Of a DNA stretch of 64,000 nucleotides, positions 25,436 to 34,872 are shown piece after piece. The translations under genes were made by a program, and so were the position numbers. Each line of letters opens with the position of its first letter. The first letter of the stretch is position 1. The stretch is from UBA11889 sp046582115. Its GTDB lineage: Bacteria > Pseudomonadota > Gammaproteobacteria > Pseudomonadales > Azotimanducaceae. Below the pieces are notes generated by a model. That model made no database searches. It had not been told where the DNA came from and worked only from the letters and a program-made list of their open reading frames with translations. The DNA lies in the NCBI GenBank assembly GCA_046582115.1, contig JAYGFA010000064.1, forward strand, positions 1 to 64,000, given 5' to 3'.

Positions 25436-25939
25436 ATGAGCTGGGTAGCGATTCTAATGGGGTCCCAGTCCGATTGGCCGGTGATGGAATCCACAACGGA
25501 AGTCCTCGGTGAATTGGGTATTAAATTTGAAGTTCGAGTGAGCTCTGCTCACCGAACACCTAGCGAAACGGCCGCGTATGTTGTTGATGCGGAGGCACGG
25601 GGATGCCACGTCTTTGTTTGTGGGGCAGGATTGGCCGCACATCTTGCTGGCGCCGTCGCCGCCCGCACGACGCGTCCCGTGATTGGTGTGCCAATGGATG
25701 CGGGCCCACTCTCGGGGGTTGATGCGCTGCTTTCAACAGTGCAAATGCCGCCTGGCATTCCTGTGGCCACGGTTGCCGTAGGTCGAACGGGAGCAAAAAA
25801 TGCGGGCTATATGGCTGCACAGATCCTTGCGCTTGGGAACGAGGCGCTTGCGAACCGGTTGTTGCAAGATCGGTCACATAATCGGGAGAAAGTGGCAGAA
25901 CAGAACCGCTCGGTACAGGAATCGCTGGATAACGCGTGA
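25436..25939 (+). CDS. purE: 5-(carboxyamino)imidazole ribonucleotide mutase PurE
   Basis: PurE interconverts N5-CAIR and CAIR (class I) in purine synthesis. The 167-residue product has MGSQSDWPVM near the start, the SAHRTPSE signature and the PVIGVPM and STVQMPPGIPVATVAVG runs. The AAHL segment reads GLAAHLAGAVAA, where AAHLPGM is usual. Length fits class I. A ribosome-binding site GGGAAGAAAC precedes the ATG. purK, often adjacent, is absent here. The stop overlaps the tsaC GTG as GTGA. Confidence 0.93.
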   Translation: MSWVAILMGSQSDWPVMESTTEVLGELGIKFEVRVSSAHRTPSETAAYVVDAEARGCHVFVCGAGLAAHLAGAVAARTTRPVIGVPMDAGPLSGVDALLSTVQMPPGIPVATVAVGRTGAKNAGYMAAQILALGNEALANRLLQDRSHNREKVAEQNRSVQESLDNA

Positions 25940-26484
25940 TCGACGACGAAATTCAATGTGCGACAGCAATCCTTAAGGCTGGCGGAGTTGTCGCGCACGC
26001 GTGTGAAGGTGTTTGGGGTCTGGCGTGCGATGCATACTCCTTCGCGAGCGTAAAAAGGATTCTCGAACTAAAACGTCGACCTATTCGAAATGGGTTAATT
26101 CTCATTGGTGGCCGGGCAACCGAATTCTCGGCAGAGCTTGCTACCCTGAACGCGACACAGCGCAGAACGGTGATGAATAGCTGGCCTGGACCGGAGACCT
26201 GGATTATGGATACACGCCGATTTCCGGCATGGATAACGGGGCGAAGAGGGACGGTCGCCGTTCGCGTACCCGGGCACGAACAAGCCCGAGAGCTTGCCCA
26301 ATGCTTTGGCGGGCCATTGGTATCAACGTCCGCGAATCGTTCGGGCGAAGAACCGAATACTCGCCAGGAGGAGGTGGCGGAGAGTTTCGGGAATCTAGTG
26401 GATTACCTATTGCCCGGTACCGCCTCTGGGTCCACGGGGCCGAGCCGAATACGGGTTGCTGCGAGCGGTGAGGTGTTGCGTTGA
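25936..26484 (+). CDS. tsaC: threonylcarbamoyl-AMP synthase TsaC
   Basis: TsaC (YrdC/Sua5 family) makes the threonylcarbamoyl-AMP used for the t6A base at position 37 of ANN-decoding tRNAs. The 182-residue product has KRRPIRNGLILIGG and the C-terminal PGHEQARELAQCFGGPLVSTSANRSGEEP. The start is GTG, 4-base overlap with purE; the stop overlaps the aroE TTG as TTGA. The protein is the short TsaC form without the Sua5 C-terminal domain. Confidence 0.93.
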   Translation: MIDDEIQCATAILKAGGVVAHACEGVWGLACDAYSFASVKRILELKRRPIRNGLILIGGRATEFSAELATLNATQRRTVMNSWPGPETWIMDTRRFPAWITGRRGTVAVRVPGHEQARELAQCFGGPLVSTSANRSGEEPNTRQEEVAESFGNLVDYLLPGTASGSTGPSRIRVAASGEVLR

Positions 26485-27284
26485 GCATCGACCAGTACGC
26501 CGTCATTGGCAACCCCGTGACACATAGTCTGTCGCCACAAATTCACCGAGCGTTTGCACGACAGTCGGGTGATTCGTTGACGTATTCCGTCATTGAGGCG
26601 CGGATCGATGATTTCGAGACCCGGGTGGCGGAGTTCTTTGACACTGGCGGGTGCGGCTTAAACGTGACGGTACCGTTTAAATCGAATGCCTGTGCTTGGG
26701 TCGATCATTGTGACGAGTACGGTCGGGAGGCGGGCGCTGTAAACACTATACGAGCGACGAAGCAGGGCTTCGAAGGTTTCAACACGGATGGGGTCGGTCT
26801 TATACGCGATTTTGAGCGATTAGGATGGCCTACGACCAATGCCCGTATCCTTGTTCTAGGAGCCGGCGGTGCTGCCCGGGGAATTCTTGGACCGTTGCTG
26901 CGGACTTCCACTCGGGCGATCACGCTTGCGAATCGCACAACGAAAAAAGCGCGTGACCTCGCGGAGGAGTTTAATGGGGTGGGCTGGACCTCGCTCGATA
27001 ACGTTGAAGGCGCCTGGGACGTCGTCATCAATGCAACTTCTGCCGGAATCCATGGCGAAGGTGAGATCGTGGCTCAAGAAAGGCTGCGCAACGCTCACTG
27101 CTACGACCTCTACTACCGCTCAGACGGCGACACACCGTTTGTTGCTTCGGCACAGAAATTTGCTTTGGACACATCCGATGGGTTGGGCATGTTGGTTGAA
27201 CAAGCGGCAGAAGCCTTCCACATCTGGCGAGGCTACAGGCCCGATACCGGTCCTGTGTTGCGACAACTTCGACGCCGTACTTGA
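26481..27284 (+). CDS. aroE: shikimate dehydrogenase
   Basis: AroE reduces 3-dehydroshikimate with NADPH in aromatic amino acid synthesis. The 267-residue product has QYAVIGNPVTHSLSPQIH, NVTVPFKSNA (with the catalytic Lys) and the NADP motif VLGAGGAARGI. The start is TTG at 26481, overlapping the tsaC stop. Length matches the family (about 270). Confidence 0.95.
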   Translation: MSIDQYAVIGNPVTHSLSPQIHRAFARQSGDSLTYSVIEARIDDFETRVAEFFDTGGCGLNVTVPFKSNACAWVDHCDEYGREAGAVNTIRATKQGFEGFNTDGVGLIRDFERLGWPTTNARILVLGAGGAARGILGPLLRTSTRAITLANRTTKKARDLAEEFNGVGWTSLDNVEGAWDVVINATSAGIHGEGEIVAQERLRNAHCYDLYYRSDGDTPFVASAQKFALDTSDGLGMLVEQAAEAFHIWRGYRPDTGPVLRQLRRRT

Positions 27285-27382
27285 AATTTTTGTTGGATCT
27301 TAATCGAGGGAGTTATGCCGAATGGGCGTCCATTCATCCACACCGATGGTTAGTGTCGTTCTGTTGATAGCGGTTCGACAGC

Positions 27383-28030
27383 ATGCGTAACGCGGCGATC
27401 CTGGCGTCGATCTTTTTGCTCGCAGTGACGGCACTGCTCTGGTTGGGCCAAACCCCAAAACAGCTGGACATCGCGGAGCTCAAATCCATTGGCTTGGTCA
27501 CGTTACCAGAACCGCGGGCGATCACCGATCCTCAGCTAATGGACCAAGATGGCCATCCTTTTGGCATCAGACGGTTCGATGGACGCTGGTCTTTCATCTT
27601 TTTTGGGTACACGCGATGTCCTGATATATGCCCCGTCACCATGTCGATTCTTGGACAGGCTGAACGGCTAATAGACGGCGACGGAACGATCGCCGACGCG
27701 ACCGGCAACTTTCAAGGGATACTTGTGTCGGTAGATCCTGAGCGAGATGGCCAGGATGCGATGAAGGCCTACGTTGCGGCGTTTTCGCCCACATTCATTG
27801 GATTAACAGGCGGCGGAGCGGCGGTGAAGTCATTTGGTCTCCAACTTGGGATTGGCTATCGAAGGGGTGAAACGATCGATTCTGAGCTCGGTTACTTAAT
27901 TGAACATTCGCCCCATATCGCGGTTGTAGATCCTACGGCGCGTCACTATGGCTACATTAGCCCGCCGTTCGACGCTAATCGTATTGCCCTTGTATATTCG
28001 AGCTTGAGACAAGTCGCAGACGATTCGTGA
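27383..28030 (+). CDS. SCO1/SenC-family copper protein
   Basis: SCO proteins carry copper for cytochrome oxidase CuA assembly or act as thiol redox proteins. The 215-residue product has a single N-terminal membrane anchor (about residues 3-22), the copper motif CPDICP (C-X3-C) and the conserved His in LIEHSPHIAVVDP; SVDPERD is also typical. It stands alone, facing the egt pair, about 70 bases upstream of egtB. No oxidase genes lie nearby. SenC/PrrC family members vary in role, so the specific partner is uncertain. Confidence 0.88.
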   Translation: MRNAAILASIFLLAVTALLWLGQTPKQLDIAELKSIGLVTLPEPRAITDPQLMDQDGHPFGIRRFDGRWSFIFFGYTRCPDICPVTMSILGQAERLIDGDGTIADATGNFQGILVSVDPERDGQDAMKAYVAAFSPTFIGLTGGGAAVKSFGLQLGIGYRRGETIDSELGYLIEHSPHIAVVDPTARHYGYISPPFDANRIALVYSSLRQVADDS

Positions 28031-28101
28031 TCCAGAGGTCTATACCAAATTGCAAATCCAGTAACCCATACCTATGCTGGTGGGCTTGATCGGGGGAACA
28101 G

Positions 28102-29370
28102 ATGTCTGCGGCTGCGCCACGAGTGGCGGTACTCAACAATGTATACCGAGACGTAAGGTCGAAAACGGCGGATCTTTGTCGACCGCTTTCCATTGATGAT
28201 TATGGGGTACAACCGACACCAGAGGTTAGTCCGCCGAAATGGCACCTTGCACATACGACGTGGTTTTTTGAAACATTTTTGCTGAAGCCGTATCTCGCCG
28301 ACTATCGAGTCTTCGACGAACAATACGGAGCCCTATTCAATTCGTACTACGAAGGCGTTGGTTCGAGGCATCCACGTGGTGAACGAGGCAACCTTTCACG
28401 ACCAACGTTGGGCGAAATACACAAGTACCGAAATTATGTTGATGCCGCAATGACGATGTTGCTTGACTCCAATCAGGCGGCGATCGATACGGTCGAGTCA
28501 CGAACGATCTTGGGGCTAAATCACGAGCAACAGCACCAAGAATTAATCGTCACCGACCTGAAATATATCCTTGGCCATAACCCCTTACGTCCGGCATATC
28601 AGGGTGGAACTGTCGATAGTTTGGGACCAACCCAACCGCAGTCCTTTGTGGCCGTAACGGGTGGGTTGGTGGCGATCGGATCTGAATCAAACGAGCCCTT
28701 TTGTTTTGACAACGAAACCCCGAGGCATCGAGTGTGGCTGGAGGACTTCGAGTTTGCTACGCGCTTAGTAACGAATGAGGAATATCGAACATTCATCGAG
28801 GATGGGGGTTATCGAACACCGTCATTGTGGCTGTCTGATGGCTGGCAAGAAATAAACGGGCGTGGCTGGCAAGCGCCTGAATATTGGACCCAGATTGGCT
28901 CGAGTTGGCACGAATACACGTTGGCAGGTGAGTCGCAGTTGCGACCCGCACTGCCGGTTACTCACATTAGCTTTTATGAAGCGGATGCATTTGCTCGGTG
29001 GGCCGGCGCCCGGCTCGCAACCGAATTTGAGTGGGAACACGTGGCTAACTTAACCACGAATAGAGTGGAGTCCAGCGAGGCATCTTCATTTCATCCGCGG
29101 GTCGCGAGGGGGAATGGGGTGCAGCAACTGCTTGACGACTGTTGGCAGTGGACCATGTCGAGTTACTCGCCGTATCCCGGATTCCGTTCGCTGTCAGGCA
29201 GTCTTGGTGAGTACAACGGAAAATTCATGGCCAATCAGATAGTGTTGCGCGGGGGCTCTTGCGCTTCTCCAGACGGGCATGTTCGCAACACCTACCGAAA
29301 CTTCTTCTATGCGAAAGATCGGTGGCAGTTTACCGGTATTAGGCTAGTGAGAGATGGCGCAAAGCTCTAA
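28102..29370 (+). CDS. egtB: ergothioneine biosynthesis protein EgtB
   Basis: EgtB is the non-haem iron enzyme that joins a thiol donor to hercynine as a sulfoxide. The 422-residue product has an N-terminal DinB-type domain with WHLAHTTWFFETF and NHEQQHQELIVTD (the iron-binding His residues) and a C-terminal formylglycine-generating-like domain ending GSCASPDGHVRNTYRNFF and GIRLVRD. The start codon is ATG at 28102. It overlaps egtD by 17 bases. No egtA, egtC or egtE is next to it, so the sulfur donor is not shown. Confidence 0.92.
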   Translation: MSAAAPRVAVLNNVYRDVRSKTADLCRPLSIDDYGVQPTPEVSPPKWHLAHTTWFFETFLLKPYLADYRVFDEQYGALFNSYYEGVGSRHPRGERGNLSRPTLGEIHKYRNYVDAAMTMLLDSNQAAIDTVESRTILGLNHEQQHQELIVTDLKYILGHNPLRPAYQGGTVDSLGPTQPQSFVAVTGGLVAIGSESNEPFCFDNETPRHRVWLEDFEFATRLVTNEEYRTFIEDGGYRTPSLWLSDGWQEINGRGWQAPEYWTQIGSSWHEYTLAGESQLRPALPVTHISFYEADAFARWAGARLATEFEWEHVANLTTNRVESSEASSFHPRVARGNGVQQLLDDCWQWTMSSYSPYPGFRSLSGSLGEYNGKFMANQIVLRGGSCASPDGHVRNTYRNFFYAKDRWQFTGIRLVRDGAKL

Positions 29371-30331
29371 TCAATTCGCGCAGAAGATCGAACTACATGA
29401 TCAACAACCGCTGCTAGCCGATGCACGTTTGGAGATCAAAAGTGGGTTGCGAGCGAACCCTAAGAGACTCTCGCCAAAATTCTTTTATGACCAACGGGGC
29501 TCAAGTCTATTTGAGGCGATTACCAGGCTACCGGAGTACTACTTAACACGCGCAGAGCTTTCAATATTGCGCACTCATGGGGCCGCTATAGCGGAGGCCA
29601 TCGGCGACAGTGTCTGTTTGATCGAATATGGGAGTGGCAGCAGCACGAAGATCCGAGTTCTACTGGACGCATGCCGTCCGGGAGCATACGTGCCGGTGGA
29701 CATCTCGGGCGAGCATCTGTTGCGTGCTTCGCACCGTATTGCTGACGACTACCCCTGGCTACACGTGTACCCAACCTGTGCGGATTACACCGGTCCATTT
29801 AGTCTTCCAGCTAGTGCCGAGGGATTGACGCACGTCGCTTTTTTCCCGGGATCTAGTATCGGAAATTTTGAGCCGTTGGATGCTCAAGAATTTGTGCAAG
29901 GAGTTCGAGACGTCGTTGGAAATGATGGCTGGTTCCTTATTGGTGTTGATACTAAGAAATCTGAATCCGTTCTAAACCATGCCTATAACGACACTGACGG
30001 CGTGACTGCCGAGTTTAATCGAAACATTCTTCGGCACCTTAATGAACGATTTGGCATGGACTTTGATACGCGTGCCTTCGAACACTTTGCTCGGTATAAC
30101 GCATCAAAGGGCCGAATTGAGATGTACCTAGTAAGCAATTGTGAACAGGAAGTCTGTCTGGATGGAAAGACCTTTCGCTTTGCCTCGGGCGAGTACATGC
30201 ACACCGAGAATTCGTATAAATATGACCTAGATCAATTCATAGCGTTGGCAGAGGCAACCGGCTTTCGCCAACATTTGACTTGGTTTGACGCTGATCACCG
30301 ATTCATGGAATTGCTGCTTAAGGCTAACTAA
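29354..30331 (+). CDS. egtD: L-histidine N-alpha-methyltransferase EgtD
   Basis: EgtD trimethylates histidine to hercynine using SAM. The 325-residue product shows SPKFFYDQRGSSLFEAITRLPEYYLTRAE at its N-terminus, the SAM motif LIEYGSGSSTKIR, and AFFPGSSIGNFEP with DTKKSESVLNHAYND, all diagnostic. It overlaps the egtB tail by 17 bases, so the two proteins form a minimal ergothioneine pair. Confidence 0.96.
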   Translation: MAQSSNQFAQKIELHDQQPLLADARLEIKSGLRANPKRLSPKFFYDQRGSSLFEAITRLPEYYLTRAELSILRTHGAAIAEAIGDSVCLIEYGSGSSTKIRVLLDACRPGAYVPVDISGEHLLRASHRIADDYPWLHVYPTCADYTGPFSLPASAEGLTHVAFFPGSSIGNFEPLDAQEFVQGVRDVVGNDGWFLIGVDTKKSESVLNHAYNDTDGVTAEFNRNILRHLNERFGMDFDTRAFEHFARYNASKGRIEMYLVSNCEQEVCLDGKTFRFASGEYMHTENSYKYDLDQFIALAEATGFRQHLTWFDADHRFMELLLKAN

Positions 30332-30370
30332 ACAACTTCATCGCAGTTCGCCACGACCTGATGAAGCTAT

Positions 30371-31402
30371 CTAAAAAAGGAAACGACCGCGCGCGTGTTG
30401 TGCAGCGATTAGGCGAAATTCTTCGGGGTCCTTGGACTTGATCGAGCGGCTTTCCGTGGCCGTCGGCGTTGCCACCAGCCGCGACAACCAGAAAGCGACT
30501 GCGCTGTATAGCCCGAAAGTGGGAAAGCATGCGACCTCCGCGTCGTCGAACGGGCGCACCTCCTGATAGCCTCGGACCAATGCGGCTGTGCGGTCCTTGT
30601 CCAAGTGTTGTTGGTCGGTGGTACACCAGTCATTAATGGCAACGGCCACGTCGTAGATCCAGTAGTGACGAGAGGCGTGGTGAAAATCGACCACGCCGGA
30701 TAGTTCGCGCTCGTTAAAAAGCGCGTTGTCCCGAAATAAGTCCCCGTGGACAATCCCCATTGGAAGCTCTTGCACCTCAGGCTGTTCTAGTCCAACTCTT
30801 ACGTTATCCAGAGCCTCTTGAAGCTCGCGCTGATAAGCGGGATCTTGGTTTTCTATGGATAACGCAGCGTGGTGATCCAACCAGGCGAGATTTCGGGGGT
30901 GTTCATGAGCATCAGCACTGAGTTCGCTAGTGGTGAGATGGAGCATGGCCAGGAACTTTCCGATGGCGCTGCACTGGGTTTCGTTAGTTCGGCTGACGTG
31001 TCGGCCTGGTAGTCGAGGCGCAAGCAGTATGGGCTTATCCGCCAGGTAGATCTCCCGTGCGCCCGTTTTCGATGACATCACGGGCGCTACGGGAAGTCCG
31101 TTTCGATGGGCTAGGTCGAGAATGCGAATCATTAAATCGTTGTGATTAATCTTGGATTCAACCACGGTGAGCACGTACTCCACGTCGTCGTTTGTACGCA
31201 CGAAATAGTTTGTGTTTTCGACTCCATCATTGGCTGGCCAGTATGCGACAAGAGACCCAATGTCATATTGTCCGACGACGTCAGCCACGACGGCGTTAGG
31301 TAGCTCAGTTACGACGGCCACAGCGTTGGATATTAAGTGCTGAGATGTTCGCGCAATGATGCAGAAAACTGGCTGTCGGATTTCTGAAGGCGCCCGTAAC
31401 AC
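30371..31402 (-). CDS. thrB: homoserine kinase (aminoglycoside-phosphotransferase fold)
   Basis: This looks like the Pseudomonas-type homoserine kinase, which phosphorylates homoserine on the way to threonine and is unrelated to the GHMP-type enzyme. Conserved features are GVENTNYFV, YVLTVVE, HGDLFRDNALF (catalytic Asp) and VVDFHHASRHYWIYDVAV with NDWC, plus the C-terminal SRLVATPTATE. It reads 343 residues from a GTG at 31402. The family N-terminus aligns from about residue 28, where a second GTG (31321) gives 316 residues; the start is unsettled. Position beside polA and engB matches Pseudomonas. Confidence 0.85.
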   Translation of the reverse strand: MLRAPSEIRQPVFCIIARTSQHLISNAVAVVTELPNAVVADVVGQYDIGSLVAYWPANDGVENTNYFVRTNDDVEYVLTVVESKINHNDLMIRILDLAHRNGLPVAPVMSSKTGAREIYLADKPILLAPRLPGRHVSRTNETQCSAIGKFLAMLHLTTSELSADAHEHPRNLAWLDHHAALSIENQDPAYQRELQEALDNVRVGLEQPEVQELPMGIVHGDLFRDNALFNERELSGVVDFHHASRHYWIYDVAVAINDWCTTDQQHLDKDRTAALVRGYQEVRPFDDAEVACFPTFGLYSAVAFWLSRLVATPTATESRSIKSKDPEEFRLIAAQHARGRFLF

Positions 31403-31491
31403 GTGGATACGTGTTCACTTGGGTGGTTGGTGCGGGGTCAGGCGGCATAGATTAAAGGTGTTGTGTTAGGGTCGAAGCGGGGGAATTTAAC

Positions 31492-34176
31492 ATGGCAAAT
31501 GCCAAACCGTTACTGCTCGTTGATGGTTCTTCCTACCTGTTTAGGGCCTACCATGCACTGCCCGATTTGCGTACCAGTGATGGGGCCCCAACAGGCGCCG
31601 TCCGTGGTGTGATCGCGATGTTACGTAAGTTGAGTAACGACTTCGAGGGCAGCCCTATTGCGGTTGTTTTCGATGCCGGTGGCAAAACGTTTCGCAACGA
31701 TCTTTATCCAGAATACAAAGCCAATCGTCCGGCTATGCCCGACGATTTGCGTGAGCAGATTGATCCCATCCACGACATTATTCGAGCGATGGGGCTCCCG
31801 TTGGTTATCTCTCCTGGGGTTGAAGCTGATGACGTGATAGGGACTCTGGCCGCTCGAGCAACTTGGGCCAAGCAGACGACGATTATTTCAACGTCCGATA
31901 AGGACATGGCGCAGCTCGTCAATGAACACGTCTCGCTCGTTAACACGATGACAGACACGAATCTTGGGCGTGATGGTGTTAGGGATCGATTTGGAGTGTG
32001 GCCGGAACAGATTATTGACTATCTCGCGTTGATGGGAGACACCTCGGACAACATCCCGGGGGTACCAAAGGTGGGGCCTAAGACGGCGGCAAAGTGGTTG
32101 AATAGTTATGGCGACCTTGACGGCGTGATTGCTAACGCCGGTGCAATAACGGGCAAAGTAGGGGAAAGCCTTCGCGACAGTCTCGAGCAACTGGCGCTTT
32201 CTCGTATGTTGGCGACCATCAAATGTGACGTAGAGCTAGATATCGACCTTGATTCCCCCAACTTGGCCGCTGCAGATACAGAGGCGCTCCGAGATTTGTT
32301 TATGCGGTTCGAATTCAAGTCGTGGCTAGCCGAATTGGACGGGGCATTAGAAACGGAGCAAGTAACTAACGCTTCTGGTGACTATCTAATTATCGATACG
32401 GTTGAAGGCCTAAATGCGCTTGTTGACGAGATTAACGAAGCGCAAGGCCTCGCAATCGAAATCGTCACTGCTTCAACCGACTACATGATCGGGGGAATCG
32501 TGGGGATAGCGATAGCGACACGATGCGGAAGAGGTGCGTATCTTCCGATCGGACATCAACCGCCGGAACAACTAGACCGAGACATCGTTTTGGGGCAACT
32601 CGGCCCCCTTCTCGAAGACGATCGATTGCCAAAGACCGGGCACAATTTAAAGTTCCAACAGAATGTGCTGGCTCTTGATGACGTGGCGCTCAAGGGCGTC
32701 TCGAATGACACCATGCTTCAGTCATACGTCATCGATAGTGTTGGCTCTCGTGGACATAAGCTCGAAGATGTGGTGGCGAAATATTCGGATACGTTGCTTA
32801 CTCCACTTGATTCGGTCATAGGAAAGGGTAAGAAACGAGTGCCCTGGTCGGCGGTTGAGGTTGAAGCTGCGTGCCAATACGCAGCAGAACGTGCGGACGC
32901 CGTGCTGCAACTCGACCAAAACCTACGAAAGCAGCTTGAAGCGAGGCCGTCACTGGTGCCGGTGTACAAGGAGCTTGAGTTACCTCTAATGGAAGTCCTC
33001 TCAGAGATGGAGCGGACCGGCACGTTAATTGATGCGGCAATGTTGGAGGAGCAAAGCAACGAGCTGTCAGAACGCATGGCCTCGTTACAAGAAAAGGCGT
33101 TCGAACTCGCGGGCGAAGAATTTAACTTAGGCTCGCCTAAACAACTTCAGGAGATCCTTTACGATAAATTGTCCCTGCCGGCGCTACGGAAAACGCAAAG
33201 AGGGCAACGATCAACGGCTGAACCGGTATTGCAACAACTCGCCGAGGACTTTGAATTACCACGAGTGATTCTGGACTACCGTTCCGTGTCGAAGCTGAAA
33301 TCAACATACACGGATGCACTCCCGGGACAAATTAATGCCCGCACGGGTCGTGTACACACTTCGTATCATCAGGCGGTAACTGCGACGGGACGACTTTCGT
33401 CGTCAGATCCTAATTTACAGAACATACCAATACGTACAGCGGATGGCCGTAGAATTCGACAAGCGTTCGTGGCGCCGCAGGGCTTTCGGCTCGTTGCCGC
33501 CGATTATTCCCAGATTGAATTGCGAATTATGGCTCATCTCTCAGGGGACGAGGGACTATGTTCTGCCTTTGCTGATGGGCTTGACGTACATCGGGCAACT
33601 GCGGCTGAAGTTTTTGCGGAAGGTGTAGAAGCGGTGAGCGACGATCAACGACGCAGTGCCAAAGCCATTAACTTTGGTCTCATCTACGGCATGTCGGCGT
33701 ATGGTTTGGGGCAACAGCTGGGTATCACCCGTAACGTCGCGCAGGAATACATCGACCGGTATTTCGAACGCTACCCGGGCGTTCGGGACTATATGGACCA
33801 AATAAGGTCTCAAGCGTCGGATGACGGCTATGTTGAAACCGTCTTTGGTCGGCGGCTGTATCTTCCAGAAATCAACGCGAGCAATGTACCTAGGAGACAA
33901 GCGGCAGAGCGTACGGCCATTAACGCGCCAATGCAGGGTACGGCGGCGGATATTATTAAGCGTGCCATGCTTGCAGTGGACCGACGTCTTAGAGCAAGTT
34001 CGCTTAACGCGAAAATGGTGATGCAGGTCCATGACGAGTTGGTATTCGAGGTTGCTGAGGAAAACGTGGACGAACTCGTGACGTTAGCGGAAGAGACGAT
34101 GACGGCTGCAGCTTCGTTGGACGTACCGTTGGTTGTAGATACGGGCGTTGGCATCAATTGGGATGAGGCCCACTAA
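31492..34176 (+). CDS. polA: DNA polymerase I
   Basis: PolA fills gaps and removes RNA primers. The 894-residue product has an N-terminal 5'-3' exonuclease (DGSSYLFRAYHALP, DKDMAQLV, GDTSDNIPG), a middle domain and the polymerase with DYSQIELRIMAHLS, RRSAKAINFGLIYG and MQVHDELVFEV. The middle domain lacks all catalytic acids of the 3'-5' exonuclease: E. coli Asp355, Glu357, Asp424 and Asp501 align with Glu323, Val325, Gln389 and Arg467. Proofreading is therefore predicted absent; the polymerase is intact. It converges on engB, 6 bases apart. Confidence 0.97.
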   Translation: MANAKPLLLVDGSSYLFRAYHALPDLRTSDGAPTGAVRGVIAMLRKLSNDFEGSPIAVVFDAGGKTFRNDLYPEYKANRPAMPDDLREQIDPIHDIIRAMGLPLVISPGVEADDVIGTLAARATWAKQTTIISTSDKDMAQLVNEHVSLVNTMTDTNLGRDGVRDRFGVWPEQIIDYLALMGDTSDNIPGVPKVGPKTAAKWLNSYGDLDGVIANAGAITGKVGESLRDSLEQLALSRMLATIKCDVELDIDLDSPNLAAADTEALRDLFMRFEFKSWLAELDGALETEQVTNASGDYLIIDTVEGLNALVDEINEAQGLAIEIVTASTDYMIGGIVGIAIATRCGRGAYLPIGHQPPEQLDRDIVLGQLGPLLEDDRLPKTGHNLKFQQNVLALDDVALKGVSNDTMLQSYVIDSVGSRGHKLEDVVAKYSDTLLTPLDSVIGKGKKRVPWSAVEVEAACQYAAERADAVLQLDQNLRKQLEARPSLVPVYKELELPLMEVLSEMERTGTLIDAAMLEEQSNELSERMASLQEKAFELAGEEFNLGSPKQLQEILYDKLSLPALRKTQRGQRSTAEPVLQQLAEDFELPRVILDYRSVSKLKSTYTDALPGQINARTGRVHTSYHQAVTATGRLSSSDPNLQNIPIRTADGRRIRQAFVAPQGFRLVAADYSQIELRIMAHLSGDEGLCSAFADGLDVHRATAAEVFAEGVEAVSDDQRRSAKAINFGLIYGMSAYGLGQQLGITRNVAQEYIDRYFERYPGVRDYMDQIRSQASDDGYVETVFGRRLYLPEINASNVPRRQAAERTAINAPMQGTAADIIKRAMLAVDRRLRASSLNAKMVMQVHDELVFEVAEENVDELVTLAEETMTAAASLDVPLVVDTGVGINWDEAH

Positions 34177-34182
34177 CGAAGG

Positions 34183-34791
34183 TTACTGGCGTACTGGACC
34201 TGTAAGAAATTCACTAATGGCCTCAAGCGCCTTGGCCGACCCCAACCCCGTTTTTGCAGAAAACGTGATCGTTACAACTTGCGCGGCCTCAGCCAACGCC
34301 GAATCCACCTGGCGCGAAGCGGCAACACGAGCGCTTTGTTTTAGCTTGTCAGCCTTGTTGAGAAGGACTAACAGCGGCGTATCGGTCGCGAGCCCCCACT
34401 CGATCATGTGCACATCAAACGGTTGTAGCGGGTGTCGAATATCCATAACTAGTGCGACAGCTTTTAGGTTTGAGCGTCGCTCCAAATAGGCATCGACGGC
34501 CTCCCCCCAGGACTTCCGGCGGCTTTTGCTAGCCTTTGCATAGCCATATCCAGGCAGGTCAACGAGACGCCCCCCCAGGTTGGTTGCGAAAAAGTTTATC
34601 AATTGCGTGCGCCCGGGGGTTTTGCTGACACGGGCAAGATTTCGAGTTCGGGTGAGGCAGTTCAAGGTACTCGATTTCCCGGCGTTAGATCGTCCCGCAA
34701 AAGCGACCTCTGGAATATCATCGACGGGACAGCCCGCTAGCGAATCGGCGCTGGTGAGAAAACTCGCTTGAATCTGCGGCGTCTTTCGCAT
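34183..34791 (-). CDS. engB: ribosome biogenesis GTPase EngB (YsxC)
   Basis: EngB (YihA/YsxC) is a GTPase for large ribosomal subunit assembly. The 202-residue product (start ATG 34789-34791, MRKTPQIQASFLTSA) has the G1 loop AGRSNAGKSSTLN, the SKTPGRTQLINFF switch region, the VDLPGYGYAK G3 motif and NKADK. A longer in-frame start to 34878 would overlap the promoter of dsbA and is not supported by family length (about 200). It sits between polA and dsbA as in Pseudomonas. Confidence 0.95.
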   Translation of the reverse strand: MRKTPQIQASFLTSADSLAGCPVDDIPEVAFAGRSNAGKSSTLNCLTRTRNLARVSKTPGRTQLINFFATNLGGRLVDLPGYGYAKASKSRRKSWGEAVDAYLERRSNLKAVALVMDIRHPLQPFDVHMIEWGLATDTPLLVLLNKADKLKQSARVAASRQVDSALAEAAQVVTITFSAKTGLGSAKALEAISEFLTGPVRQ

Positions 34792-34809
34792 GTGATTCCC
34801 GAACCCGGT

Positions 34810-34818
34810 TGCTATAAT
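34810..34818 (+). promoter_or_regulatory. extended -10 promoter for dsbA
   Basis: The sequence TGC then TATAAT forms an extended -10 (TGnTATAAT), with a perfect TATAAT at 34813-34818. No good -35 is seen, as is normal for extended -10 promoters. It points at dsbA, whose ATG is 55 bases downstream. Confidence 0.55.
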
Positions 34819-34872
34819 CGCGCGCCGCGAAAGTGCGCCTAGTTTACCATCATGCTGGGCCATGGAGTTTCT

